Of a stretch of DNA of 64,000 nt, positions 7,662 through 16,699 are shown one piece after another; the first letter of the stretch is position 1; each line of letters begins with the position of its first letter. Below the pieces are notes generated by a model, which did not search any database, was not told where the DNA came from, and was given only the letters and a program-made list of their open reading frames with translations. A program made the translations under genes and the position numbers. This stretch comes from Anaerostipes butyraticus (GTDB lineage Bacteria > Bacillota > Clostridia > Lachnospirales > Lachnospiraceae): assembly GCF_016586355.1 (NCBI RefSeq), contig NZ_BLYI01000027.1, positions 124,001 to 188,000 on the forward strand, given 5' to 3'.

Positions 7662-10295
7662 TTATTTTGCTTCATACCAGCTGCTTCCAGTATTAATATC
7701 AATCTCCAAAGGGATTTCCAGATCCGCCGCATGCATCATCTCCGTTTTCAGGATTTCTTTTACCTCGTCCAGTTCCTCCATCCATGCCTCAATCAGAAGT
7801 TCGTCATGAATCTGCAAAATCAGTCGGGACTTCATGTTCTTCTCTTTCAGTTTTACATTCACCCGGACCATGGCAATCTTAATAATATCAGCTGCTGTTC
7901 CCTGAATTGGAGAATTCATCGCCACTCGTTCCCCAAAGTTTCTCTGGGCAAAATTCTTTGACTTTAATTCAGGAATCGGACGTCTCCGATGGAACATCGT
8001 TTCTACAAATCCATCGGTCTTTCCTTTTTCTACTTCCCGGTCCAGATACTCTTTTACCTTTGGATAAGTCGCAAAATATTTATCAATATAATCCTGTGCC
8101 TGTTTTCGTGTAATCTTTAAATCCTGACTCAATCCAAACGCACTCAGTCCATAAATGATTCCGAAATTTACAGCCTTGGCATCCCGTCTCTGGGCACTTG
8201 TAACCTGATCCATCGGAATTCCAAACACTTCTGAGGCAGTTCTGGCATGAATATCCTGATTTTCCTGATACGCATGGATCAGTTTCTCATCTTTTGACAA
8301 ATGCGCCAGAACTCTTAATTCAATCTGGGAATAATCGGCATCCAGAAAAATATACCCCTTTTCCGGAAGAAAAACTTTGCGGATCTGGCGTCCCAGATCC
8401 ATGCGGACCGGTATATTCTGGAGATTCGGCTCCGTACTGCTGATTCTTCCTGTTGCAGTGATCGTCTGATTGAATTTGCCGTGGATTCTTTCATCCTCTC
8501 TAATAAAATTGGCAAGTCCATCCGCATAGGTGGATTTTAATTTGGTCAGCTGACGGTATTCCAGAATCATCGGGATGATCGGATACAAATGTTCAATCTT
8601 CTCCAGTACATCCACACTGGTAGAATACCCGGTTTTTGTCTTCTTTCCGCCTTCCAGCTTCATATGCTCAAACAAAACTATTCCCAGCTGTTTTGGAGAA
8701 TTAATATTAAATTCTTCTCCTGCTTCCTGATAGATCATATTCTGGAGCTCCTCAATTCTGCCGATCAGCTGATCTCCGTAATCTTTCAGCGCCTGACGGT
8801 CTACATGGATTCCTCTTTCTTCCATATCATAAAGCGCGAACATCGTTGGAATCTCAATGTTTCGATAGAGATCCATCATGCCCAGTTCTGCCAGCCGTCT
8901 GGATAACGGCACAATGGATGTTCTGGAAACATAAGCTTCCATTCCAAGAATTTTTCTGCCTTCTTCCGTCAGTCCGTCTTCCCCTGCCATAGGTTTCTTC
9001 TTATCTAACAGTTCTTTTCTGGAAGGAATCATAAGGCTCAGATAGTCTCTGGCAATATCGTCATATTCATACGTGCTTTTCAGTGGGTTTATCAGATATG
9101 CCGCAAGTGAAATATCAAATACAGACGGTGTTTCTTCTTTTATCTTCAATTCTCCCAGATATTCTTTGGTCTCCATCATTCCGACAGATTCCACAGAAAC
9201 ATACAGGCGGCTGATCTGATCCAGCAGAAACTCCTTCGTTATAAATCCTTCTGCCGGTAAAAGATAAATCTGCTGCCCTTCTACGGACAAGCCAGCCCAA
9301 AAGCGGTCATTTTCTTCATAAATAGAGATACCAATCTGCTCTCTGTCTGCAGCCTGCGCAAAAATCTCTTCCGCCCGTATCAGATCGTGGATAGTCTCTG
9401 TCTCCAATTGAAATTCATCTGGATCATCTCCGTCAAATCGTTTCAAAATAGATTTAAATTCCAGTTTTTTCAGAAGCTGATACGCTTCCTGAGTATAAAT
9501 ATTCTGAATCTTCGCATCTTCCAGTTTAATCTCTACCGGACAGTCTAACTTGATCGCAGCAAGTTCCTTGCTCATAACTCCCTGCTCATAATATTCCTGC
9601 AGATTGTTTTTTGCCCGGTTCGGCTTTACCTCTTCAATATGCTCGTAGGCATTCTCAATGCTGTGAAATTCTTTGATCAGCTTTGTCGCTGTCTTCTCCC
9701 CAATCCCCGGAATTCCCGGAATATTGTCAGAAGCGTCTCCCATCAATGCTTTTACGTCAATAAATTCTTTCGGCGTCACCTGATACTTCTCCATCACATC
9801 CGCCGCATAATAATCCTCTACGATCGTTCCTGACATCTTTGTCTTTGGGATCCGGATCTGTACCTTATCTGTTGCAAGCTGCAGCAGATCACGGTCTCCG
9901 GATATGATCTTTACTTCATATCCCTGGGATTCTCCAATGACAGACATGGTTCCAAGAAGATCATCCGCTTCATATCCTTCCTGCATCATCATCGGAATAT
10001 CCATTGCCTTCAGCACCTCTTTGATCACCGGGACCTGCTCCGCAAGCTCATCCGGCATCCCCTTCCTGGTGCCTTTGTAATCCGCAAACATCTTATGGCG
10101 GAACGTAGGCGCTTTCAGATCAAAAGCGACTGCCAGATGAGTCGGATGCTCTTCCTCCAGGAACTTAAACATAATATTTAAAAAGCCAAGCACTGCATTG
10201 GTATGAAGGCCCTGGCTGTTGGTCATTTCTGGTAGTCCGTAAAACGCACGATTTAAAATGCTGTTTCCGTCAATTAATAACAATTTTTCTTCCAT
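7662..10295 (-). CDS. polA: DNA polymerase I
   Basis: An 877-residue family A polymerase for Okazaki-fragment processing and repair. The N-terminal 5'-3' exonuclease/flap domain has the acidic motifs (LLIDGNSILNRAFYG, EADDLLGT, SGDRDLLQL, DASDNIPG). The polymerase domain has motif A DYSQIELRVLAHLS, motif B RRDAKAVNFGIIYGLSAFG and motif C QIHDELLIEA. The middle domain lacks the acidic DxE-type proofreading motif (the equivalent reads IGISIYEEN), so 3'-5' exonuclease activity is probably absent, as in several Firmicutes Pol I enzymes. AGAAGGAG precedes the ATG. Confidence 0.97.
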   Translation of the reverse strand: MEEKLLLIDGNSILNRAFYGLPEMTNSQGLHTNAVLGFLNIMFKFLEEEHPTHLAVAFDLKAPTFRHKMFADYKGTRKGMPDELAEQVPVIKEVLKAMDIPMMMQEGYEADDLLGTMSVIGESQGYEVKIISGDRDLLQLATDKVQIRIPKTKMSGTIVEDYYAADVMEKYQVTPKEFIDVKALMGDASDNIPGIPGIGEKTATKLIKEFHSIENAYEHIEEVKPNRAKNNLQEYYEQGVMSKELAAIKLDCPVEIKLEDAKIQNIYTQEAYQLLKKLEFKSILKRFDGDDPDEFQLETETIHDLIRAEEIFAQAADREQIGISIYEENDRFWAGLSVEGQQIYLLPAEGFITKEFLLDQISRLYVSVESVGMMETKEYLGELKIKEETPSVFDISLAAYLINPLKSTYEYDDIARDYLSLMIPSRKELLDKKKPMAGEDGLTEEGRKILGMEAYVSRTSIVPLSRRLAELGMMDLYRNIEIPTMFALYDMEERGIHVDRQALKDYGDQLIGRIEELQNMIYQEAGEEFNINSPKQLGIVLFEHMKLEGGKKTKTGYSTSVDVLEKIEHLYPIIPMILEYRQLTKLKSTYADGLANFIREDERIHGKFNQTITATGRISSTEPNLQNIPVRMDLGRQIRKVFLPEKGYIFLDADYSQIELRVLAHLSKDEKLIHAYQENQDIHARTASEVFGIPMDQVTSAQRRDAKAVNFGIIYGLSAFGLSQDLKITRKQAQDYIDKYFATYPKVKEYLDREVEKGKTDGFVETMFHRRRPIPELKSKNFAQRNFGERVAMNSPIQGTAADIIKIAMVRVNVKLKEKNMKSRLILQIHDELLIEAWMEELDEVKEILKTEMMHAADLEIPLEIDINTGSSWYEAK

Positions 10296-10363
10296 CGGAA
10301 TATTCTCCTTCTATTTGTTATGTTTTCCATTGTAACAGAACCAGCCAGACAAGTCCACCTCGC

Positions 10364-10407
10364 AAAAATCCCATATGACGGATTTTTTCCGTACATATGG
10401 GATTTTT
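10364..10407 (-). terminator. Intrinsic terminator after cysK
   Basis: AAAAATCCCATATG (10364-10377) pairs with CATATGGGATTTTT (10394-10407), and the loop contains a second small hairpin (ACGGA/TCCGT). On the minus strand the stem ends in a U-run just downstream of the cysK stop, before polA. Confidence 0.85.
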
Positions 10408-10416
10408 TTGCTTATT

Positions 10417-11346
10417 TTACTGAAACATTGGGGTTGACAAGTATCTGTCTCCGTTGTCCGGCAGGAAAACGACAATATTTTTTCCATGATTTTCCGGACG
10501 CTTTGCCACCTGAATGGCTGCCCACAGAGCGGCTCCTGAAGAAATTCCAACCAGAATGCCCTCTTCCACTGCCATGGATTTGCCAAGATCAAAGGCATCT
10601 TCATCTGATACCGGGATGACTTCATCATAAATTTCTGTGTTAAGGACGTCCGGCACAAATCCGGCTCCGATTCCCTGAATCTTATGCGGTCCGGCTTCTC
10701 CTTTTGAAAGAACCGGAGATGTAGCCGGCTCTACCGCAACAATTTTAATATCTTCTTTTTTGGATTTTAAATACTCTCCGACACCTGTGATCGTTCCGCC
10801 GGTTCCGACACCTGCCACGAAAATGTCAATATTCCCTTCCATATCTTCCCAGATTTCCGGACCTGTAGTCAGACGATGCACTTTCGGATTAGACGGATTC
10901 ACAAACTGTCCTGCCAGAAACGCATGGTCCAGTTCCTGTGCAAGTTCCTCTGCTTTCTCAATAGCTCCGTTCATTCCTTTCGCTCCGTCTGTCAAAACAA
11001 TCTCCGCTCCGTATGCCTTTAAAAGATTTCTTCTCTCAACACTCATGGTCTCAGGCATTGTAAGAATGACACGATATCCTCTGGAAGCCGCAATGGATGC
11101 CAGTCCGATTCCCGTATTACCGGAAGTCGGCTCAATGATCACAGATCCTTCTCCCAGTCTGCCGGCAGCTTCTGCGTCTTCAATCATCTGCAGAGCAATC
11201 CGATCCTTTGCGCTGCCTGCCGGATTTAATCCTTCCAGCTTGGCAAAAATCTTTGCTCCTGTCTCATATTTTTTCTCTATCTTTCCAACCTCCATCAAAG
11301 GAGTCTTTCCAATCAATTCTCCTACGTTCTTATAAATCCCAGCCAT
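10417..11346 (-). CDS. cysK: Cysteine synthase (O-acetylserine sulfhydrylase)
   Basis: A 309-residue PLP enzyme that makes cysteine from O-acetylserine and sulfide. The PLP lysine lies in [11 protein letters not shown] (about residue 47), the phosphate-binding loop is [10 protein letters not shown], and [15 protein letters not shown] is the substrate loop. The C-terminus [22 protein letters not shown] is standard, and length is normal. It is monocistronic, with its own promoter and terminator; the Rrf2 regulator gene directly upstream is the likely controller, and a palindrome overlaps the promoter. Confidence 0.97.
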   Translation of the reverse strand: MAGIYKNVGELIGKTPLMEVGKIEKKYETGAKIFAKLEGLNPAGSAKDRIALQMIEDAEAAGRLGEGSVIIEPTSGNTGIGLASIAASRGYRVILTMPETMSVERRNLLKAYGAEIVLTDGAKGMNGAIEKAEELAQELDHAFLAGQFVNPSNPKVHRLTTGPEIWEDMEGNIDIFVAGVGTGGTITGVGEYLKSKKEDIKIVAVEPATSPVLSKGEAGPHKIQGIGAGFVPDVLNTEIYDEVIPVSDEDAFDLGKSMAVEEGILVGISSGAALWAAIQVAKRPENHGKNIVVFLPDNGDRYLSTPMFQ

Positions 11347-11382
11347 TGTTGTCTCCTTTCATTTCCTATAATTCCTAGCAGG

Positions 11383-11423
11383 TTAATATGATATTAATAT
11401 ATCACATTTTCCCCGTTTGTCAA
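11383..11423 (-). promoter_or_regulatory. cysK promoter with overlapping palindromic operator
   Basis: On the minus strand TTGACA (11418-11423), 16-nt spacer, TATATT (11396-11401). The perfect odd palindrome TTAATATGATATTAA (11383-11397) overlaps the downstream edge of the -10 box, where a repressor would block initiation. Confidence 0.6.
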
Positions 11424-11449
11424 TAGAAAAAGACAGAAACAACTCCGTG

Positions 11450-11887
11450 CTAAATCACGAAGTCATTTCCGCCTTTTTCCTTTGCCCGTTCCACAATATC
11501 TTCCAGTGTAATCTGACTTAAATACTCCCGGATCACCTGTCCCAGGCCTTCCCAGATCCCAATGGTCGGGCACTCATGATACCGCCCGCACTGATTGATC
11601 TCATCATCCAGACAGGCAACCGGCTGAAGGCTTCCCTCTGTAATCTGAAGGATTTCATAGATCGTATAATCCGCCGGTTCCTTTGCCAGCTGATATCCCC
11701 CGTGAGGTCCCCGCAGACTCTTCAAATAACCACAGATGCTCAGCTGACGTACAATCTGCTCCAAATATTTCACAGAAATTCCCTGACGTCTGGATACATC
11801 TTTCAGCGCCACCCAGTCTCCCGTATGATGCACTGCCAGATCATACATCAGACGGACCGCATATCTCCCTTTTGTTGATATTTTCAT
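11450..11887 (-). CDS. Rrf2-family transcriptional regulator (CymR/IscR-like)
   Basis: A 145-residue winged-helix repressor of the Rrf2 family. The N-terminus MKISTKGRYAVRLMYDLA and the RGPHGGYQLAK wing are diagnostic. Three cysteines in CLDDEINQCGRYHEC (about residues 92-106) resemble the Fe-S ligand region of IscR, so cluster or cysteine sensing is possible; CymR-type members lack such a cluster. Position immediately upstream of cysK on the same strand points to control of cysteine synthesis. IscR-like control is an alternative, but no isc/suf genes are in the window. Confidence 0.88.
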   Translation of the reverse strand: MKISTKGRYAVRLMYDLAVHHTGDWVALKDVSRRQGISVKYLEQIVRQLSICGYLKSLRGPHGGYQLAKEPADYTIYEILQITEGSLQPVACLDDEINQCGRYHECPTIGIWEGLGQVIREYLSQITLEDIVERAKEKGGNDFVI

Positions 11888-12007
11888 AACACCACTCCAT
11901 GTTTTCTTTTTTCTACATAATTACTATGATTTATTCTACTTGCTTTCGATTCTATTGTCAATTTTCTTCTCATGATTTACAATAGATGCAAAAGGAGGAA
12001 CACTGTT

Positions 12008-12619
12008 ATGAGCAAAATCAATAAAATCACACCCCTCACCCATGTAAAATATCTGAATCTGTATGAGCTGGAAGCGGAGAATAAATTTGGCGACACCCAC
12101 CCTTATTATGTCGCCAGCCGAAAAGATGAACATACCATGATGGCTGCCACGAAGAAACCAATTCCAGACGGCGTCATCATTTACAGCCTTTTCGGTGAGA
12201 ATAACGATAAGGTGATCATGATCCGCCAGTTCCGCTATCCGCTCAATGATTACATATATGAATTTCCGGCAGGCCTCATCGACCCGGGAGAATCCGTAAA
12301 AGAAACTGCGGTCCGGGAAATGATGGAAGAAACCGGCCTTAACTTTACCCCGGCCGACTGCGAAGAATTTCTGCACCGGCCGCATTTTTCTTCTGCCGGA
12401 ATGACCGATGAAACCAACTGCACAGTATATGGATATGCATCCGGAAAACCAAATCTGGATCATCTGGAACCCAATGAAGATTTATCTGTTCAGCTGGTAG
12501 ATCGCGAAGAAGCTAAACGGATCCTGAAAGAGGAAAATCTGTCTGTCAAAGCTTACTATCTTCTGCTTCATTTTCTTCAGAGCGATCCAAAGGATCCTTT
12601 TGCATTTCTTCATATTTAA
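12008..12619 (+). CDS. NUDIX hydrolase (ADP-ribose pyrophosphatase-like)
   Basis: A 203-residue NUDIX hydrolase. The Nudix box spans GLIDPGESVKETAVREMM plus EETGL (about residues 95-117), with the REXXEE metal-binding core intact and the FPAG segment just before, as in ADP-ribose pyrophosphatases. Likely substrates are ADP-ribose or related nucleoside diphosphate derivatives; the exact one cannot be read. ATG 12008 was chosen because AAAGGAGG lies about 9 nt upstream, giving the usual MSKINKITPL start. It has its own 3' hairpin. Confidence 0.88.
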   Translation: MSKINKITPLTHVKYLNLYELEAENKFGDTHPYYVASRKDEHTMMAATKKPIPDGVIIYSLFGENNDKVIMIRQFRYPLNDYIYEFPAGLIDPGESVKETAVREMMEETGLNFTPADCEEFLHRPHFSSAGMTDETNCTVYGYASGKPNLDHLEPNEDLSVQLVDREEAKRILKEENLSVKAYYLLLHFLQSDPKDPFAFLHI

Positions 12620-12634
12620 AAATCTGTACATAGC

Positions 12635-12672
12635 AAAAAGGAAGGACATGGATTTTCCATGTTCTTCCTTTC
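12635..12672. terminator. Terminator between the NUDIX gene and the convergent activase gene
   Basis: AAAGGAAGGACATGG pairs with CCATGTTCTTCCTTT across a TTTT-type loop with one wobble, flanked by A and T runs. It can act on both strands. Confidence 0.75.
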
Positions 12673-12704
12673 TATAAATAAAAGCAGATCCTTTTTCTCT
12701 CTGT

Positions 12705-13616
12705 TTATGATTCAATAATTATATGCTTCACTCCGCCCTGTTCTGCCCAGGAACGGAATTCTGCCATTTGTTCCTTTGTATACAGTTTCGGGTTATCCTT
12801 AAAACAGTACTCCTGATCGATCAGGTGATATTTGGATTCTGCCAGAGGATTATAGTTTAAGATCTCATAAGAAACTTCCGGGTAAATGCCGCTGATCCAT
12901 CTTCCCACTGCTTCTATATTTTCTTTTGTCGCTGTCATTCCCGGAATCATCGGCGTCCGTATGATGACTGCGTCTTTCTTTTCGGATTCCAGCAGAAACT
13001 TCAGATTTCTTCGGATCCTTTCATTAGAGACTCCTGTATATTTCTTATGAAGATCCTCATTTTCCAGTTTAAAATCCGCGAAAATGCGGTCCAGATACGG
13101 CAGGATTTCCTCCAGAATTTCCTGTCTGGCATAGAGAGAAGTCTCTATGGCCGTATGGATTCCTTCCTTTTTACACTGTTTCAGTAATTCCAGAGCAAAT
13201 TTCCACTGAAATAAAGGCTCTCCGCCGGACAGGGTGACCCCGCCGCCGTGGCGGTAAAATACTTCGTCTTTCCGGACTTCCTCCATTACTTCGTTCACTG
13301 TCATTTCTCTGGAATCCATTTCAATAGCTCCCGCCGGACACCAGTCGATGATCTCTGCCCAGTCTTCTGCCACTTTAGGATTGAGATGGATTTTCCCATT
13401 TTCTATTTTTACGCCTTCTGCTCTGCTTTTCTTCACGCAGGTTCCACAGTGGATACACCGGTTTTCAAAATACAGCGGTCTCTTTTTCGCAGAAATTCCT
13501 TCCGGATTCTGACACCATACACAGGAGAGAGGGCATCCTTTTAAAAATACGGTCGTACGGATGCCGTCCCCGTCATGGGTGGAAAATCTGCGGATATCAA
13601 ACACCTGTCCCTTCAT
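12705..13616 (-). CDS. Glycyl-radical enzyme activating protein (radical SAM)
   Basis: A 303-residue activase for the enzyme encoded immediately upstream (the two genes abut: TAGATG at 13614-13619). SAM-cluster motif CPLSCVWC lies near residue 30. The ferredoxin insert is reduced: CIHCGTC is followed by SRAEG instead of a fourth Cys, with a later WCPAGAI cysteine, so only one auxiliary cluster is likely, unlike the two in the activase at 1414. GGGVTLSGGEPLFQ is the expected glycine-rich segment. Translational coupling with the enzyme is strongly suggested. Confidence 0.92.
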   Translation of the reverse strand: MKGQVFDIRRFSTHDGDGIRTTVFLKGCPLSCVWCQNPEGISAKKRPLYFENRCIHCGTCVKKSRAEGVKIENGKIHLNPKVAEDWAEIIDWCPAGAIEMDSREMTVNEVMEEVRKDEVFYRHGGGVTLSGGEPLFQWKFALELLKQCKKEGIHTAIETSLYARQEILEEILPYLDRIFADFKLENEDLHKKYTGVSNERIRRNLKFLLESEKKDAVIIRTPMIPGMTATKENIEAVGRWISGIYPEVSYEILNYNPLAESKYHLIDQEYCFKDNPKLYTKEQMAEFRSWAEQGGVKHIIIES

Positions 13617-15971
13617 CTAAATATCTCCATAGCTGGTGCGGGCAATGATCTCATTCTGCAGTTCATCTGCCAGCTCCGTAAAATATGCCGTGTATCCCGC
13701 TACACGAACCGTAAGGCCGCGGTACTGTTCCGGATTCTTTTTCGCAGCGATCAGATCTTCTTTGCGCACCACGTTAAACTGGATGTGCGGTATCTCGAGA
13801 TCTACAAAACTGCGGAGGAATTTGGCAAATTTATCGATTCCCGCTTCGTTTTTAAAGAATTCCGGCAGGAATTTCATATTTAACAGGCCGCCGTTGGTCG
13901 TTAAATTCTTATCCAGCTTGGATACAGATTTCAATACCGCTGTCGGACCTTTTACATCTCTTCCGTAAACCGGTGACATTCCGCCGTCTGCCAGTGGTTC
14001 TTTCGCATGGCGTCCGTCCGGCGTAGCGCCGACATTTTCTCCCATCGGAACATGAGCGGATACCGTGTACATGCCGGTATGATACGGGCCTCCCCGGTAA
14101 TTGGTGAATGTGCGGAGACGGTTTTTAAAATACTCTGCCCATTTTGTTCCCATGGCATCCACCCAGTCTACGTCATTTCCATACTTCGGAACTTTGTTCA
14201 GACACATGGTTCGCAGGAACTCATATCCTTCAAAATCATGCTTCAGAGCATCCAGCATTTCACCTTTTTCCACTTTGCCCTCATCGTAAATCAGCTGTTT
14301 GATTGCTGCCAGACTGTCTGCCAGGTTCGCTACCTGAATCATCTGAATCCCGGACAGATTATATTTTGCTCCGCCTGCCGTTACATCGATACCGCCTTCC
14401 ATACAGTTATCGATCACAGAAGATAAGAACGGTGACGGCAGCAGATCGATGTGTGCCTTTTCTACTTCTTCACATGCCAGGATCATCTTGTCCATAAAAT
14501 AATCAATCTGACGGCGGAACGCTTCTTCCAGATCCTCAAATGTCTCATAATCCTCCAGATTACCGTAATCCGGCGCAAAACGCTCTCCGGTCAGAAGACA
14601 GATGCCTCCGGTCAGCGCCGCTTCCAGCGCTTTATTAAGATTAAACATGGCGGAATCACTCCATCCCAGATTGTTTCCCTGGGTTGTCAGTTCCACGCAG
14701 CCTACAATCGCATAATTTAAGGCATCCTTTTCCTCGATTCCCAGCTCTTCCATGGACGAAATCACTGCCTTGTCATTAAAAAACTGCGGCATTCCGCTTC
14801 CTTTCGCAACGGTTCTTACTGCTTCTTTCAGCAGAGCATCTCCGGTTCCTTCATGAAGTCTGACGGACAGATTCGGCTGCGGAAGTCCCAGATGTTTCTG
14901 CGCCTGCAAAAACAGGAAAGACAGATCATTAACATAATCATTTCCGTTTTCATCCTGTCCTCCTGCCGCAATGTTAAAACCAATCGGGAACCCGGCGAAA
15001 TATTTTGCACCGTGGGAGTTCCTCATATATACGATCTCATTAAATTTTAGCCAGAGACATTCGATGATTTCCAAAGCGCCCTGTCTGGTCAATCTTCCTT
15101 CTTCTATATCTTTTGTGTAGAAAGAAATCAGATGCTGGTCCAGTCTTCCAGGAGAAAAAGAAGATGCGTTGGATTCCATCTGAAGGATCACAAATAAAAA
15201 CCAGACGGACTGCACTGCTTCATGAAAGGTTTTCGGCGGACGTTCGCTTAAGTTCCTGCAGTTTTCTGCAACGGTAAGAATGTCCTTTTTCTTATCCTCA
15301 TCCATTTCTTTTTCTGCCAGATTCATCATGAAATCATGATAACGCATCATAAAATCCTCTGCGCCTTCCATGACGATCTGAACACTTTTATAAAAATCTT
15401 TATGTTCCTCGCTGCATGTTTCTAATTTTGCTTCTGCCTCTTCCTGAAGTCCTTTCGGTCCCATTTCCAGCCACTTTTCACAATTTGGACAGATATGCCC
15501 CTGCGCGTGGTCTTTCTGATTGATTTTTACGACTTTGGCAATCTCATCAATTTCCTTTCCGTATCTCTGCGCCAGAATATCTTCCAGAGACTTTCCTTTC
15601 CAGTATGGTTTGATCACCTGGCGAAATGTATCGATATCTTCCTGATGAACGTTGAACCTGTCCTGAGGTCTTGTCGGCAGAGTTTCAAATTCTTTGTCCA
15701 CCCATGTGCTTCCGCTTTCCGGAAAGACAACGCCGTAGCGGACGCCTGCGGTACGATTTCCTACGATCAATTCCTCCGGTTCCGCGCTGATGGCAATCTG
15801 CTCCAATGCAGCTTTCAGGGATTTTGCCCTCTGTATGATTCTTGGCTGCCCTTCATTTTTCTTATATGTATCTGTAATGATCAGAGCCTGCTCAATTGAA
15901 GCATATCTTGGCTCTGACAGCATTTTGTCTTTTAAGTAAGTCACCCGGTCTGTCTGATAAAGTTCTTCCAT
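13617..15971 (-). CDS. Glycyl radical enzyme of the PflD/YbiW type
   Basis: A 784-residue glycyl radical enzyme. The catalytic Cys/Glu motif is GCVELTTQGNNLGW (about residue 430), and the C-terminal radical loop is VRVAGYTAYF with the glycine about 30 residues from the end. A single Cys followed by Val-Glu argues against pyruvate formate-lyase, which has two adjacent Cys, and for an eliminase or lyase. GCVEL is, from memory, shared by E. coli PflD and YbiW and by isethionate lyase. Recent work, as I recall it, assigns PflD/YbiW to anhydrohexitol-6-phosphate ring opening; this cannot be confirmed here. GGAGAATGAAGG precedes the ATG. Confidence 0.92.
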   Translation of the reverse strand: MEELYQTDRVTYLKDKMLSEPRYASIEQALIITDTYKKNEGQPRIIQRAKSLKAALEQIAISAEPEELIVGNRTAGVRYGVVFPESGSTWVDKEFETLPTRPQDRFNVHQEDIDTFRQVIKPYWKGKSLEDILAQRYGKEIDEIAKVVKINQKDHAQGHICPNCEKWLEMGPKGLQEEAEAKLETCSEEHKDFYKSVQIVMEGAEDFMMRYHDFMMNLAEKEMDEDKKKDILTVAENCRNLSERPPKTFHEAVQSVWFLFVILQMESNASSFSPGRLDQHLISFYTKDIEEGRLTRQGALEIIECLWLKFNEIVYMRNSHGAKYFAGFPIGFNIAAGGQDENGNDYVNDLSFLFLQAQKHLGLPQPNLSVRLHEGTGDALLKEAVRTVAKGSGMPQFFNDKAVISSMEELGIEEKDALNYAIVGCVELTTQGNNLGWSDSAMFNLNKALEAALTGGICLLTGERFAPDYGNLEDYETFEDLEEAFRRQIDYFMDKMILACEEVEKAHIDLLPSPFLSSVIDNCMEGGIDVTAGGAKYNLSGIQMIQVANLADSLAAIKQLIYDEGKVEKGEMLDALKHDFEGYEFLRTMCLNKVPKYGNDVDWVDAMGTKWAEYFKNRLRTFTNYRGGPYHTGMYTVSAHVPMGENVGATPDGRHAKEPLADGGMSPVYGRDVKGPTAVLKSVSKLDKNLTTNGGLLNMKFLPEFFKNEAGIDKFAKFLRSFVDLEIPHIQFNVVRKEDLIAAKKNPEQYRGLTVRVAGYTAYFTELADELQNEIIARTSYGDI

Positions 15972-16016
15972 CCTTCATTCTCCTTTCCGCTGTTTCCTGT
16001 TTTCTTGTTTTTTATT

Positions 16017-16045
16017 ATTATAGATTATTTTTTATTATTTTTCAA
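16017..16045 (-). promoter_or_regulatory. Sigma-A promoter of the second glycyl radical enzyme operon
   Basis: TTGAAA (16040-16045), 17-nt spacer, perfect TATAAT (16017-16022), about 45 nt upstream of the start codon, in a very A/T-rich stretch. Confidence 0.75.
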
Positions 16046-16116
16046 GTATTTTTTATTGTTTCTTTTCGGTTTTTCTTAGTTTTTCTGATTTCAAACCCGG
16101 CATTATTTTGTATAAC

Positions 16117-16142
16117 AAAAAAAGCACCCGGCGAGTGCTTTT
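16117..16142 (-). terminator. Terminator after the lipoprotein gene
   Basis: AAAAGCAC (16120-16127) pairs with GTGCTTTT (16135-16142); the A-run on the plus strand gives a U-run on the minus strand, downstream of the gene ending at 16172. Confidence 0.7.
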
Positions 16143-16171
16143 CTTCTATTCTATATAATTCCCCTGCTGTT

Positions 16172-16606
16172 CTACTCTTTCTCGAATACATAAATACTTG
16201 TCCCATCAGTGCCTTCCATTGTTAGTTCTCCGCCGTCCAGAGTCACTTCCGCAGCTTCAGAGTCGGCGTGAATGATATATACTCCTTTTTCGTCTGATTC
16301 TGTCCAGGTTCCATTCGCATTTTTTCCATAGCCCGTATGATACATGCTCATCGTACCATCATCGTTAAACGTTATTTTGATTCCTGCAAACATATCATGT
16401 GCTTCCTGTCTGTCCTCTTCATCCATTTCCGGATATTCTTCTGCCAGCATATCCACTACCTCGTCTACCTCCTTCGGCTCACTCATGTCTTCCGTCTGAA
16501 GTTTTGTCAATGTCCAGGTTCCTTCTATGGATCCCATCTGACAGCCGGTCAGTATCCCTGCCAGCATTCCTAACGTCATGAAAATCATTACCAGTCTCTT
16601 TTTCAT
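16172..16606 (-). CDS. Small lipoprotein, lipocalin-like domain
   Basis: A 144-residue predicted lipoprotein: basic start MKKRL, hydrophobic stretch, then a lipobox-type GILTGCQ (Cys about residue 22). The mature part begins with GTWTLTKLQ and contains repeated G-T-W and D-D-G-T-M strands, suggesting a small beta-barrel or lipocalin-like fold. It is a clear paralog of the next gene. ATG 16606 was chosen because AGGAGG lies 8 nt upstream. A conserved motif shared with neighbouring genes lies 56 nt before the start. Function unknown; membrane-anchored on the outer face. Confidence 0.75.
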   Translation of the reverse strand: MKKRLVMIFMTLGMLAGILTGCQMGSIEGTWTLTKLQTEDMSEPKEVDEVVDMLAEEYPEMDEEDRQEAHDMFAGIKITFNDDGTMSMYHTGYGKNANGTWTESDEKGVYIIHADSEAAEVTLDGGELTMEGTDGTSIYVFEKE

Positions 16607-16661
16607 CTTCATTTCCTCCTTTGTTCTTCGGCCGGTGCCGTTGTTATTTTCTTTATATTTT

Positions 16662-16694
16662 CAGTATAAATTCCGTTTTGGAAAATTTGTTTTT
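16662..16694 (-). promoter_or_regulatory. Shared promoter motif, copy A
   Basis: Minus-strand sequence AACAAATTTTCCAAAAC followed by GGAATTTATACTGA. The TATACT element lies 56 nt before the ATG at 16606. The same block recurs with nearly the same spacing before the genes at 17140 and 17961. Confidence 0.55.
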
Positions 16695-16699
16695 CGCTT

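Noticed and set aside
11888-12007. Longer NUDIX start at 11972
   Set aside because: The upstream in-frame start has no ribosome-binding site, whereas ATG 12008 has AAAGGAGG at the right distance.
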